From Ornithodoros turicata (taxonomy: Eukaryota; Arthropoda; Arachnida; Ixodida; Argasidae): a stretch of 64,000 bases of DNA. The notes beneath the pieces were generated by a model that saw nothing but the letters and a program-made list of their open reading frames with translations, was not told the DNA's origin and did no database searches. Both the position numbers and the translations under genes were made by a program. Below are positions 1-10,165 of the stretch, piece after piece. The stretch spans positions 136,366,052-136,430,051 of the forward strand of contig NC_088201.1 of assembly GCF_037126465.1 (NCBI RefSeq), read 5' to 3'. Numbering within the stretch: position 1 is the stretch's first letter; every line of letters starts with the position of its first letter.

Positions 1-599
1 GGGCAGTCTAGGGTCTAGTCAGATATTCTTCTTTCTATTTATTGCTTTATTTCGTTTTATTTATTGCGACTAACTGCGGCTAACTCCGGGATAGCCAGTC
101 TGACTCTGTCGCGACTTAAATCCCCCTTTTTTTATTTTTCTATCACCTCATATCACATCTCTACCACAGGTGTTCCCTAATCTAACGCATCCTCAACTTC
201 TACCGTTTATTTTCTGTAGGCTTTTTTTAGGTTTCCGTTGTATGTTCGTGTTCTCAGATGTCAGAATAGGGACAGACGAAAGGATTTGAGGGAAAGAGAA
301 AGTTTTCATGATGAAAGTACATTCGGTCGGAAGGTAGGGGCAGAGGGTGCAGCCGCCCCCCTCCCAGTTCCCCCTCCTTCCTGAACTATGGCTCTGAGGG
401 TCTCGCCACCCCATTTTTCATCTGTACGTGTCATCCGAGACAGGCTGCCTTTCAGCTCTGTTACCGCGCAGAGTGAAAATGAACACACGTTTAAAAAGCA
501 GAGGACGAAATTCACTCGAATAGGTACTATCCACCCAACAACAAGAACATTTGTTGATTATGATTGTTGAATTTTATCGCCAGGGCCGATGCTCTCCCT
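1..599. other. Gene-free stretch with a dispersed-repeat fragment
   Basis: No supported gene. The segment around 92-165 (GACTCTGTCGCGACT then ATCCCC and a T-rich tract) recurs near 26,195-26,260, so it is part of a dispersed repeat. The short ORFs here have no recognisable domain. Confidence 0.5.
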
Positions 600-945
600 C
601 ATTGATTGTGGCAGTGTAGTGAAATGCAATAACGAATAGAAATAGAAATGCAAAGAAAAGAAATGGAAACGTAGGTCGCACTGGTGCGATTAATGAGTCG
701 CATCAGAGTAAGGACCAAAGTCCTTATATATGGTGTCCAGAAAGGCCACAAGTGCCTTGATGGCGCAGCGTTGGTGGGCTGAATTTGGCCATGGACCAAG
801 CAATTGTGACAATGTGAGGGTGCGAATTAAGAGACAAAGAAAGAGTGGCTGGGAAAGGTCGGTAGTGCAGGCAATGGAGAAGAATGTGCTCCACCCAATA
901 CTTCTATTGAGAATGTGATACCGTATGTGCGAACCCACCACGCCA
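600..945 (-). pseudogene. 3' end fragment of an I-type LINE
   Basis: On the minus strand the peptide read from about 941 to 690 ends with LGPWPNSAHQRCAIKAL and VAFLDTIYKDFG. The C-terminus of the RNase H-bearing LINE at 24.6-26.0 kb ends with LDPWPNPAQQRSALKALLTF and then LDTIG, so both are copies of the same LINE family. Only the last ~80 codons remain, without the RT or RNase H domains. This is a dead 5'-truncated copy. The match is read by eye at protein level; the boundaries are approximate. Confidence 0.7.
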
Positions 946-1640
946 AGAGTAGCCGCACGCCACTTAATAGCATTGCTTAGAAGGTACAGGCAAACTCAGA
1001 TTTAGCTCCTGTAAAGGAAGTCGACTTGTTTTTGATCAACGCATGGAAACATTTTCAGGCTAGATTAAGCAGTTAGCTGGTGTGCTTGGTGACACGTGTG
1101 ACACATCTGCTGTCTCTGCCTGCGCCATGGCCAGAACATTCCGCAAAGCCTTTTTAAAGCAACAATGATGACGACTTTTGCAGACGGCACCCTTGCGCTT
1201 TTGACGAGAACGAAAATCAACAAGAAAGGAACACACCACTGCACGTTTAATTTTATTTCACTTATGCGACGTAATGAAACAATCAACCAACCAATGTTTC
1301 AGTTTGTGATGCTCAAGCGCCAATTTCTTTTTTGCCTCACGTTACATAATCCAGAACGCGAGGTCACCCTTTCATATGTGTTACGCCCTCCACAGTCATC
1401 GGATTGTATAGACGAGTCGTTTCTAGTAAGTACATTAGTGGCCCCTATAGGTTATGCTTATCCTCCCCCACGTTCCGTCAACGAATTCCGTCGCCCCTGT
1501 CAGGAAGTATTGCAATTGCGAAGCACATTTTAAGGCATTTCAACGGATGTGCATCGTTAAACTGGGAGAATGCAGACATTCTTCTTTCTTGAAGCAGGTT
1601 TGCCTTTGAGAGTCATTCGAGAAGGATAATAAGAGCCAAG
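946..1640. other. Upstream region of the secreted-protein gene
   Basis: No recognised coding domain; the 122-codon open frame at 1165-1533 looks like chance. At 1613-1618 the sequence TCATTC fits the arthropod initiator consensus TCAKTY about 28 bases before the ATG at 1641. No TATA box is visible 25-30 bases further upstream, so this would be an Inr-type, TATA-less start. The promoter assignment is inference. Confidence 0.35.
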
Positions 1641-2940
1641 ATGCGTTTTGCTCTCATCATCGCCGCTTTGGTCGCCGGTAAGTAAATGATCATTGTTCTT
1701 GGACTTCTGATAAATCAGCAGAGCATTAAATATGGATGTTTTAGGCTACTCGTGTGTTCGACGCTAAATGACACAGTCCAAATAAATGAGCGTCTGTTTG
1801 TTACGTCTTCATCTCGTACCGAAACAACTAAATTATAATTCATAGTGCTTCAATCATTCGCGAATCGTTTTCGTGCTTGGGTCAGCGAACTTTGCGAAGC
1901 TCATAAAGCTGTACATGCTCCTATTTTATCCCTGCAGGTGCATTGGCAGGGCCTGTTGTTGAACCTTTCGAGGTACTCGACGAGGACTCTGTTTCTTTGC
2001 CGGACTTCGAATTCACTGGACTTGGACTCCACAGGAGGGACGTGAAGTTCACCCAAGGAAAGGTAGAGGGTCTGAGCACTGTCCTCAGACCCCTTCGCGG
2101 TTGTAATGGACGTTACAAGGGTCAACTCTCTGTCAGCGGCCTCAACTTCACCTACAAGGCTGTAGCCACTCATCCAGATCAAGAGTTCGACGTGGTAGTA
2201 GAAGTGCTACATGGCCTAACAAGCGTAGACAGCGAGAGGACTTACGGTATGCACTTTCCTACCATTATATGTGCGGTAAAAGGGCAGTATCTTGCCGGGT
2301 ACCAACGTGCGGAAAACTCATGAAAGGTCGCTAGTTTTGACATCTCAGGCAGTGCCAGTAACAGGAGCCGAACTCGCACAACTCCTACCTATGACGGTGG
2401 CTGACTCTTGAATACTCCCAACGTGGTAGCTGAGGCATCGATGAAGTTATCTTTGTTTTTTTGTTCGTGGTAGCTTTCTTCTATCAAACTCTGCGACCCA
2501 CAGTAGTAGTAGATTACGTTATGCTGCATATGAGGGGTACATGTATTGTCAGTACTCGAAAAGGCGACACCAGAAATAACCTGGCGACGCACAACCCACT
2601 TATAAATTTCATCACTTCACCAGTTGTGAAATTACGACTTTCTAGACCGTCCACAGCGCAAGACTCCTCTGTACCCGACAGGTTTTAGTGTGCCAGAGCT
2701 CGCAAAGACCCACAATGGTAACACAGATCCCCAACACATATCTTTGCAGATGAAAGTTTGCCAGCGAAGGACCACCGTGTGAGGGCTCTCCACCAGTACG
2801 TTAGACAACCAGTGGAGTTCACCAGCGACAGGCTCGAGAACCGTGTGTTTGAAGAGCTGCTCAAGCAGAAATTGGCTCAGCTTCTGGACCAGTTGACGCA
2901 AACCGAATCTTTCGAGCATTTCTTTAAGAATGTTGTCTAA
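1641..2940 (+). CDS. Three-exon gene for a small secreted protein (178 aa)
   Basis: The exons are 1641-1677, 1938-2246 and 2750-2940. The introns begin GTAAGT and GTATGC and end CTGCAG and TTGCAG, and all junctions are phase 1, so the frame closes without a stop until TAA at 2938-2940. The product starts MRFALIIAALVAGALAGPVV, a classic signal peptide whose cleavage site probably lies after ALA, split across the first intron. The mature part (~160 aa) holds one cysteine, an aspartate/glutamate-rich start, a predicted beta-rich middle (residues ~45-110) and a helical, charged, leucine-rich C-terminus. An AATAAA lies 71 bases after the stop. The size, the secretion signal and the beta-then-helix layout resemble small tick salivary/haemolymph proteins and, loosely, the mite group-7 allergen (TULIP-like) fold. 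That family guess is weak; the gene structure is strong. The protein is expected to act outside the cell. Confidence 0.85.
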
Positions 2941-3010
2941 GGTCAAAGTTCAATAATCTACTCACGAGGGTTAGTTAACTCGCGAAATGCTTTGTGTAAA
3001 AAGTGTTACA

Positions 3011-3016
3011 AATAAA
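3011..3016 (+). promoter_or_regulatory. Polyadenylation signal of the secreted-protein gene
   Basis: AATAAA 71 bases past the stop codon at 2938-2940, in the sense orientation. It is the first canonical hexamer after the coding region. Confidence 0.7.
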
Positions 3017-3265
3017 TGATATGCCCAATGGACTGCCTGGAGTCATGGCACCTGAAAGCACGTCACTGTTAGGGCAACATACTGTCATTTAGGCGGATCA
3101 ATGATCAGAGGACCACCTCTTGCCTGCAGGGTTCAAAAGGAACGCAGTTCAGCCGTTGACGACTGAATAATATATTCTACTGAACGTGGGGATGGGTCGA
3201 CCTGTATGAGTAAAATCAACTACTATTACTACAAATTACTAAGTCTACAAAATCTACAAATCCAC

Positions 3266-3285
3266 AAGAGAGAGAGAGAGAGAGA
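3266..3285. repeat. (AG)n microsatellite
   Basis: Ten AG dinucleotides in a row. The rest of 3017-3367 shows no gene or other recognised feature. Confidence 0.9.
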
Positions 3286-3367
3286 AATACATGATGACGA
3301 TGATATGGGGATGACTTCAGCTCAAATCCACATTTCGTCAACCAGGGAAGCCAATTATGAAGTTATA

Positions 3368-3930
3368 GGTCTGTTCGATTAGACTTGCACTCCCTGAACC
3401 AGTTCCGGGCGGTGCAGGGCCAGTTCTGAACTAGCGCAGCACTAGCCAGCTCCAGTTCAACGGTGCAACACTAGTGCAGGCCTTCTGATCTCCGCGAGTC
3501 TTAACAACCCTACGGATTGTAAGAACGCGTGTGACATTTCAATCACATGTGCATTGTTGCTTTTTTAATTTCGAACACAATGTTCTGTTCAACAATTGTG
3601 CAAACAGCCATGGAACTTGTGGATTCTGACAGCAAGGACGAAGGATTCGACGACCTGATAACCGTGATAGCGTTGAATCTTCTGCGAACTGACAGAAAAA
3701 GCAACAATGCACATGAGATTGAAATGTCACACGCGTTCTTACAATCCGTAGCGGTGTTAAGACTCGCGGAGAGTAGAAGGCCTGCACTAGCGCTGCACTT
3801 CGATATTCGTTTCGCGGCGGCACTAGTGTTGCACCGTTGAACTGGAGCTGGCCTAGTGCTGTGCTAGTTCAGAACTGGCCCTGCACCACCCGGGACTGGT
3901 TCAGGGAGTGCAGGCCTAATCGAACGTACC
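3368..3930. repeat. Foldback/MITE-like element with long inverted arms
   Basis: The left end GGTCTGTTCGATTAGACTTG is matched in inverse by the right end, which finishes GCCTAATCGAACGTACC. The arms continue inward for about 150-190 bases, sharing CACTCCCTGAACCAGTTC, CAGCTCCAGTTCAACGGTGC and, near the centre, AGAACGCGTGTGACATTTCA. About 150 bases of unique centre contain no transposase domain. A separate partial copy of the right end lies at 4087-4127. The arms are rich in CCAGTTC/GAACTGG. No convincing target-site duplication was found, so the superfamily is unknown. Confidence 0.75.
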
Positions 3931-4263
3931 TATTATTCTGCACTACCGTTGAACTGACCCATGCGGAAGTGCAAAGCTTCCTTACACTAGGGCTACACTT
4001 GGCGTGCACTGGTTTGAAACGAACGAGACGGTGCAGGGAGCGCTCGGCTGCACTGGCGAAACGAACAGGCGAGTGCAGTACCACCGGAACTGGTTCAGGC
4101 AGTGCAGGCCTAATCGCACGTACCTTATGTCCCTTTACTAGTGCCCAGCAGGATATTTGACGCGAATACTCATATGTTCGATTCGAATTGCGAATCGAAT
4201 CGAATACCTCTTCCATGTCGAATATATTCGATTAGTTGCCGTGAAACAGGCGACACCTGAACA

Positions 4264-4406
4264 GACAATTAATCAACAGAAAGAGTAGGGCCGGTTGGTG
4301 CAACTCCATTTTTAGCGACAAGAATAAGGACACAGGGTTAGACACAGTAGTGTCTAACCGTGTGTCCTTATTCTTGTCGCTAAAAATTGAGACAATTAAT
4401 CCACAG
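4264..4406. repeat. Near-perfect 37-bp-arm hairpin between 16-bp direct repeats
   Basis: Arms 4309-4345 and 4350-4386 pair with about one mismatch around a 4-base loop (AGTA). The arm begins TTTTTAGCGACAAGAATAAG. The structure is flanked by near-identical 16-mers, GACAATTAATCAACAG at 4264 and GACAATTAATCCACAG at 4391. No coding content. Confidence 0.8.
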
Positions 4407-4428
4407 CGAAATTACAAGAGATACTGTT

Positions 4429-4770
4429 TAAGTGCACTCACCGCCACACTTTCCGGCCCAGATAAAACTCCGTCGGCGTAGATGTTGCGCTTTTATGGCA
4501 CGCTGTTTGGGTTTCGGCTCATTTGCATTCCGAAATTCAACGATGGGCAGGCGCGATAGCAGGCACTCTTTTCTGCATTATTAAGAGAGTCTTTCAACGA
4601 GGATTGTCTCCTATTATGCTCTCTCGCTTTTGCACAAAATTCCTTAATTAAAACGTTAATTATTGCATTTTAGGTAATTAATCATCTTGTGGTTACATGC
4701 TACCTTACAGAGAATGTCCACTTAGCCGTTTAACTCAACTGCAAAAACGACACTGGTGCTGCTCTCGTAG
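4429..4770 (+). repeat. Left ~340-bp direct repeat (R1) flanking the LINE
   Basis: Starts near TTAAGTGCACTCACCG and ends GCTGCTCTCGTAG. It is about 85-90% identical by eye to 8257-8595 in the same orientation, including the shared tract TTAATTATTGCATTTTAGGT. The start resembles the ends of the TTAA-flanked MITEs at 23.7 and 54.7 kb (TTAAAGTGC followed by CTCCG). It is followed by a CAA-rich simple tract. Confidence 0.85.
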
Positions 4771-5048
4771 CAACAACAAGACAACAACAACAACAAAATA
4801 AAAATAACAAAGTACTCGTATAGCAATAGGAGACAAGCAAAAAGACGTGAATGTCTCGAATCGAACTGTGGACTTTTCATGTCAAAGTCCGACACTTTAC
4901 CTCTCGACAAACAGCGCAGGGGAACGTTTGGCCTTAAACTCGCGACGTCAACCATGCACAATGGGGATTATTTCGCAGTCGGAGGCGAACGGCGTGATAA
5001 GGACGGCGACCGTGGCACCATCTAGAATCGAGAAAATCGTGAAAAAAA

Positions 5049-6192
5049 ATGAGAAATCGCTGTCTCCTCTGGATGTATGTAGACGAATCTGACTACGCGG
5101 ACATCGAAGAAGCCCATAGGGCAGAAGATTCTTTCACGTGCAAAATTTGCAAAAAGTTTGAGAGCCTAGGAATCAGCCTATCCGAACAAAAAGAAGTCAC
5201 TGAAAAATCAAACGACGTAGTGAACGCCTTGATGGAAAAAATCAACTTAGCCTCGGAACAAAATAAGAGCCAGCTAGAATCCATCGAATCCCGAACGTTG
5301 AGAATTATAACACTGGAGAAAGAAAACTCACTACTACGTGAAGCCCTGGAGAAAAATCGTTGCGACGCGGAGAACTACTCGGTCGGAAGCCAGACGGATA
5401 CTGATCATACAAGGGCAACGGTCCAAGAGAGTAATGGCGGATCACAGCAAACCTACGCGGACGTGCTAAAATCGGGTCAGGTAGCCGCACGGACTGGAGC
5501 ACCCCCTCTTCCCCTAAGCAACCAGGACGGTGGACACGGCGCACCTCCCGAGAAAAGGGGTCAAGGGGACCAAACGTGTTGACGCACAGTCAGCTCACCT
5601 CTCCGGCTCGAGAAGAGACCCGGAGGGACAAAAAGTGTGGATGATAGGGGACTCGAACGTGAATAGACTAAAGAAGCCACTGTTGCGAAGCCTGCATGGG
5701 GACACGCGTCTAACGATTACCGGTATACCGGGTGCTAATGTTACGGATATAGTTGATAGGATCAACCAAACACCACAGACAGAGGACGAAGAACGACTGA
5801 TCCTAATCATGGTAGGACTAAATGATATTCTCAACGGAAAAAACCCAGACGAACCTGCAAACGAGATTGCCGAGTTCGTCAGTCACTACATCGAAGACCA
5901 CCGAAACACAACCTACGGAGTGTGTTCTGTCCCCTACGTAAAGGACCGAGGGCAAGAACTACGCGACAGCATCCGAAAAGCAAACATTCGATTGAAAACT
6001 GCCTGCCAAGACCTGACAAAAGCGATATTCATCAACAACTATCACGCACTAAGAGCAGTACGAGACTCAGGACTCGTGGACGTTCATTTCTCTCCCGAAG
6101 GGAGCGATAGGGCTGCCGACCAAATCGCTTCCCGAATAAATGATTTTTCATCATTCAACGAGACCAACAACCGGAACAACTCAGCACCTTAG
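5049..6192 (+). pseudogene. LINE ORF1: coiled coil plus SGNH esterase, frameshifted
   Basis: The first frame (to 5582) holds a CKIC zinc-like motif and a glutamate/lysine-rich coiled coil (EKINLASEQNKSQLESIESR), followed by TYADVLKSG, a motif common in LINE ORF1 proteins. The reading then moves to another frame near 5,550. That second part (to 6192) has the esterase blocks: GDSN in VWMIGDSNVNRL (nucleophile serine), GLND in IMVGLNDIL, and DVHFSPEG near the C-terminus supplying Asp/His. In CR1/L2 LINEs such a domain accompanies the RNA-binding ORF1 protein; its exact job in transposition is unsettled. Another frame break lies around 5,050-5,090, where an upstream frame with MGIISQSEANGV could be the true N-terminus. 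The three esterase blocks are present and correctly spaced. Confidence 0.8.
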
Positions 6193-6539
6193 TACCCCCG
6201 GGAGCCACGGGAACCACAGATGTGGTTCTACCGAACGCAGTACCCCGTTCGCTACCCTCGACCTGAAAAACGAACCTTCTACAACACAGGCCGATTTACG
6301 CACAGGGACTGGCCTCCTCAAGGTCCCCTATACTAGAAGTCGAACAAACGGCCACCCTCCCGTGCTTAGAGCCCCATCGCAATGGGTCCCCCCCACTACC
6401 CCTTTGAGACGACCGACCATGGCTCAAGCATTTGTGGTCATCCGCCAACGCTACCTCCACACGATAAACCCACAGAACGTATGGGACCGAAGCAAAACAG
6501 TAAACGCCACAGGGGAAACAAGCGACCAAGCACAAGAGA

Positions 6540-7860
6540 TAACAGGTCCGAAGATATCGCTATTGCAGCACTTAACCTCCAGGGGAGCAACAAACTGAAA
6601 TGGGAAGAATTACAAATGAACGGGCTAAAAGAAAACATACTCGTGTACGCACTGACTGAGACCCATCTCCGAGACCAGGGCAGCCCCGCCAGGGACAGGG
6701 ATGCCCCCTTTCACCAGTGCTCTTCAACATCTTCATTAATGGCCTACTAGTGGCACTAGAATCGTCCAAAAGAGGGACCTGCCTCCACACACAACGCGCA
6801 AATGGAAAAACCGAAGACACGTATGTCACACCGCTCGCATTTGCTGACGACATCCTACTCCTGACCACCAACGTGAAAGATATGCAGGAGCTCCTCGACA
6901 TCTGCACAGTCAAAGGTTCAACGAAGGCTATGCGTTTCAGTCAGGATAAAACTAACATCACGAACTTCGGACCGTCACCTGTTCAGCAATCATTACACCT
7001 ACAAGGTTTCGAAGTTCAGCTTACCAACACCTGCAAGTACCTTGGTATAACGATCGAGAACTGTGAAGATTATCTCCGTCAACACGAACAAAACCTTCTA
7101 CTAAAAACTAACACGAAGAAGGGACAAACATGGCACATGTCCCGGCACTCCTTCTAGCCATACGAAATTGGCAGAATGCTGTGGAAAACGTACGCCGTCC
7201 CAGCCGCCATACGCAACAGACGCCATCTGCCTTAGCAAACAAATCATAGACCAACTCGATCCACAACAGCGGGAGATCGGGAGATGGATCCTCCAAGGAT
7301 CATTCGCAACTCCGAACCCAGCGATACAGGGAGAAATGGCGTGGTGGACCTATTCCTTCAGAGAATCGAGAGCGAAGACCAGATACATTGGACGACCTAT
7401 TCGCTACCCTGACAATACACTAATTACACGTATCTTCCACCACCTCCGCTACAGGGGCACCCGGACGAAGTGGATCAAGCGGATGAGCCAAATAGATCGC
7501 ATATATAGCAAAAATACCAACAGACATAAAGCCAAGAACCTGCGGGAGTGGATTAACACAACTAGGAGGGAATTAAATCAGGTCGATGAAGAACTATGGC
7601 TCTCTGCGACGTCAAGAAAAAAAAAGCATGAGCATCTACTCCCAAAGCACCACCGGAAAATTTCTACGAAGGGGATAAAGCAAGCGGCCTTCTGTTCCAA
7701 GCGCGCACTCGATCCCTCCTAACTAGGAAAAGACACTATACGAGCTCTTCGGAAGAGATAGCGCGGTATGCACCATCTGCGACACAGGAGAAGACGAGGA
7801 CATCGACCATGTACTACGTTCCTGCCCGGCCCTACATCCCGTCCATCCTAGGCTTCGAGA
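6540..7860 (+). pseudogene. LINE ORF2 with endonuclease-RT internal deletion
   Basis: Begins with the start of an AP-type endonuclease (IAALNLQGSNKLKWEELQ, then VYALTETHLRD). It then jumps at about 6,680-6,690 straight to RT palm sequence (QGCPLSPVLFNIFINGLL), skipping roughly 1.5 kb expected in the family. The RT motif AFADDILLLT (catalytic DD) and the thumb region (TNTCKYLGITIEN) follow. After one or more frame changes there is a C-terminal region (IDQLDPQQREIGRWILQ) and a zinc segment read as CTICDTGEDEDIDHVLRSCP near 7,770-7,830. The deletion joins GGGCAGCCCC-like and AGGGATGCCCC-like sequence, suggesting short homology at the junction. Non-functional. Confidence 0.8.
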
Positions 7861-8256
7861 CACCCAACGGCGACGAGGGCATTACTTCCGTATCTGACGC
7901 TAAGCGACTCCTCCTCAGGTGGGAAAGGGCGAAAAAAACCTCGACAAGATCCTCCGCGCGGCCCTCCCCCCAGCCGAAAGCCGGAGATCAGCAACCCAGC
8001 CAACCTCAGCCAACGGACTGGCCACCTCCAGCCAATCCGGGATCCAAGCTGCAGGTGGTGCCCCTCGTCGGACGATCTGCACCGTAGCCTGAACCTGAAC
8101 TCACAGCTAGCGTCGCTACACCCCCTGAACTCTGTTTTTTTTTTCTCTTCTTTTAATGTCGCCTGTGAAGCTACTTCCGCCCTGATTCTAAAGGGACTAG
8201 GCGAGCCTGATCCTGATCCTGTGAATCGGAGTTGCTCCCCGACTGGTATGGACTCT

Positions 8257-8595
8257 AAAGTGCACTCTCCGTCACACTTTCCGGCCCAGATAGGCGTCCG
8301 TCGGCGTAGATGATGCACTCTTATGGCACGCTGTTTCTGTTTCGGTCATTTGCATTCCAAAATTCAGCGATGGATGTTTCATGGCACGCGCTGTTTTGTG
8401 CATTATTAAGGGGGGCTTTCGACGAGGCTTGTCTGCCATTATGCTATCTCGCTTTTGCGCAAAATTCCCTTATTAAAACGTTAATTATTGCATTTTAGGT
8501 AATTAATCATATTGTGGTTACATGCTATCTTACAGAGAATGTCCACTTAGCCGTGTAACTCAACTGCAAAAACGACATCGGTGCTGCTCTCGTAG
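8257..8595 (+). repeat. Right ~340-bp direct repeat (R2) flanking the LINE
   Basis: Second copy of R1, in the same orientation, with several small indels and substitutions. It starts TAAAGTGCACTCTCCG and ends CTGCTCTCGTAG. It directly follows the LINE 3' region, which carries a T-run at ~8,135. Confidence 0.85.
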
Positions 8596-8679
8596 CTTTC
8601 TTAAATGAGAATTTTGTAAAGGATACAAATAGACACCTCTAATAAAAGGAGTTTTCACTTTTTTCACACTTTTTCATGA

Positions 8680-9009
8680 TTTATTACAAGATTGTGAACA
8701 TAAAACTGGGTCAAGTCCATATCCCATAAAATTGTTGAATTTTGTTGTGGAACTCAGTAAGCTTTAACCCGCCACGGCTCAGACATTGTTCCAGCTTCCG
8801 GATCTCCTCATCCTTTTGTTCCCATTTCTGTATCTGCTTCCGTGCTCTACCACTGCTGGACCACCGCGGTGGTTGTAGTTTCGTCGCGAACCTACCAGGG
8901 TTCTTGACGATGTTGCTGCTTTCCCTCATCGTAGTCGCTCTACAGCTGTTGGCGTATAGTACTTTGAGTTACATCGCCCCGCCATCGTTCCGTTCTTGTT
9001 GAGACACTG
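8680..9009 (-). other. Possible 3'-terminal exon or processed fragment
   Basis: On the minus strand a pyrimidine-rich tract ending CTGCAG (about 9,025-9,010) could be a splice acceptor. It is followed by a 72-codon frame (8929-8711) ending KLTEFHNKIQQFYGIWT, with AATAAA 26 bases past the stop (8680-8685). The peptide is lysine/glutamate-rich with a short predicted coiled coil (KQIQKWEQKDEEIRKLEQ). A second frame just upstream (MAGRCNSKYYTPTAVERLR) runs into a stop immediately before the first begins, consistent with a one-base frameshift in a longer ancestral frame. I do not recognise the protein. It may be a pseudogene, a repeat-encoded ORF or a real last exon. Confidence 0.3.
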
Positions 9010-9514
9010 CAGAACGAACCCAAGAAGTATGGCAACCCTCTCTGGCTCCTGGGGATCTCCATAGCGAACTAAAGTCGTGGTATTCCCCTAGCCCTTGTAA
9101 GCCGAAAGTCTCACATTGTTTCCTTCACATGAATGGAAAAAAAAATATCCGAAAGGTGCTCATGCAATCCTGAAGCGTGCCGCCCAAAAGGGCAGGGCTA
9201 GGTGACCCTTGAGGACCTCACGGCTCAAGTTTTAAGGAGACCACAGAGGACGCAGGGTAGAGCTCTGCCTTCCTTTCTCAAAGGCCGCGCGCGGGTGAAT
9301 CAATACGGGGAAGAATGGCACCGGGGGACTTGACACGCGGGCGAAACGGCATAGGGGAAGAGAGAAGGGTGACATGAGAGTGGGGGAGTCGTGTACCACA
9401 CACAGAACGCTAGTATGCACATAAACACGCTGAAATACAACCCCCAAGCAACGCGCAAGAGCATGTCGAGCTTTGTCAATTTATCGTCCCTGGGGGCTTA
9501 ATCGTTTCACACGT
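9010..9514. other. No recognised feature
   Basis: Nothing supported on either strand beyond short chance ORFs. Confidence 0.5.
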
Positions 9515-9750
9515 TCAACTTAACGGCACGAGACAGCTGAACGAGTCGTTCAGGCTGACGAAACGAGCAACTTTATCGACGCTTTGCGTGGTCGCAATCT
9601 GTGCTCCTCGTGAAGCTTCTTCTTTGTGGTTATTTTGCACGTTGCGAGCGCTCACGTGTTGTGATGTCACCGCCCTGAGCGAAGAGCAGGCTGGCAGCGA
9701 GGCTGCATCCTGCATTCTTCTCTGACCAATAGGACTCTTTCATTTGTTCC
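9515..9750 (-). repeat. Dispersed repeat, copy 1
   Basis: Homologous to 16,700-16,915. Shared DNA includes ACTTTATCGACGC-like sequence, ACGTGTTGTGATGTCACCGC and CGATAGCTCGCAT-like sequence. On the minus strand both copies encode RAVTSQHV, an EEA.RGA segment, VDK..RFV and ND, so the family may derive from a coding exon. No known domain is recognised. Confidence 0.6.
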
Positions 9751-9796
9751 GATAGCTCGCATTCTCGTGCTCTCATACATGCTCATTGCGTTCCTA

Positions 9797-10165
9797 CCCA
9801 GGCGAAAATTTGAGCTGGGAAGTCAACTGGTACCAGCTCGTTCCCAGTTCGCACCAACTGGTGGTCAACTGGAACCAACTGGTACCAAACTGGTGGCAGC
9901 TGGAAAGTAAACTGGTACCAGTTCAAGCTGGGCTGGTGCCAACTGGGCACTTTGTGGTACCAGTTCAAACTGGACTGGTAGCAACTGGGAAGTGAACACG
10001 TACCAGTTCAAGCTGGGCTGGCGGCAACTGGAAAGTGAACTGGTACCAGTTTAAGCTGGGCTGGTGGCAAGTGGGCAGTGTGTGCAACCAGTTCAAGCTG
10101 GACTGGTAGCAACTGGAAGTGAGGTGGTGCCAGTTCGAACTGGACCAGTTGGGGGAGCTTGGGGG
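9797..10165. repeat. 42-43-bp minisatellite of CCAGTT/AACTGG palindromes
   Basis: CCAGTT starts recur at 9918, 9960, 10003, 10046, 10088 and 10130, a spacing of 42-43 bp. Many units contain the palindrome AACTGGTACCAGTT with a GGTACC core. The left edge reads CCAGGCGAAAATTTGAGCTG, the inverse of the right edge of the element ending near 15,772, so both belong to one family. Confidence 0.8.

Larger units (their letters stand above)
4771..8256 (+). mobile_element. CR1/L2-type LINE, internally deleted and frameshifted
   Basis: A non-LTR retrotransposon with an ORF1 carrying an SGNH-esterase domain, an ORF2 whose endonuclease start is joined directly to the middle of the RT, and a C-terminal zinc-binding segment. 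An esterase ORF1 is known from CR1/L2-group LINEs. It lies exactly between direct repeats R1 and R2, an arrangement not expected for a LINE. The copy is inactive because most of the endonuclease and the RT N-terminus are missing and ORF1 is frameshifted. Confidence 0.8.

Noticed and set aside
1165..1533. 122-codon ORF upstream of the secreted gene
   Set aside because: No domain or signal peptide and low-complexity-like composition; consistent with chance.
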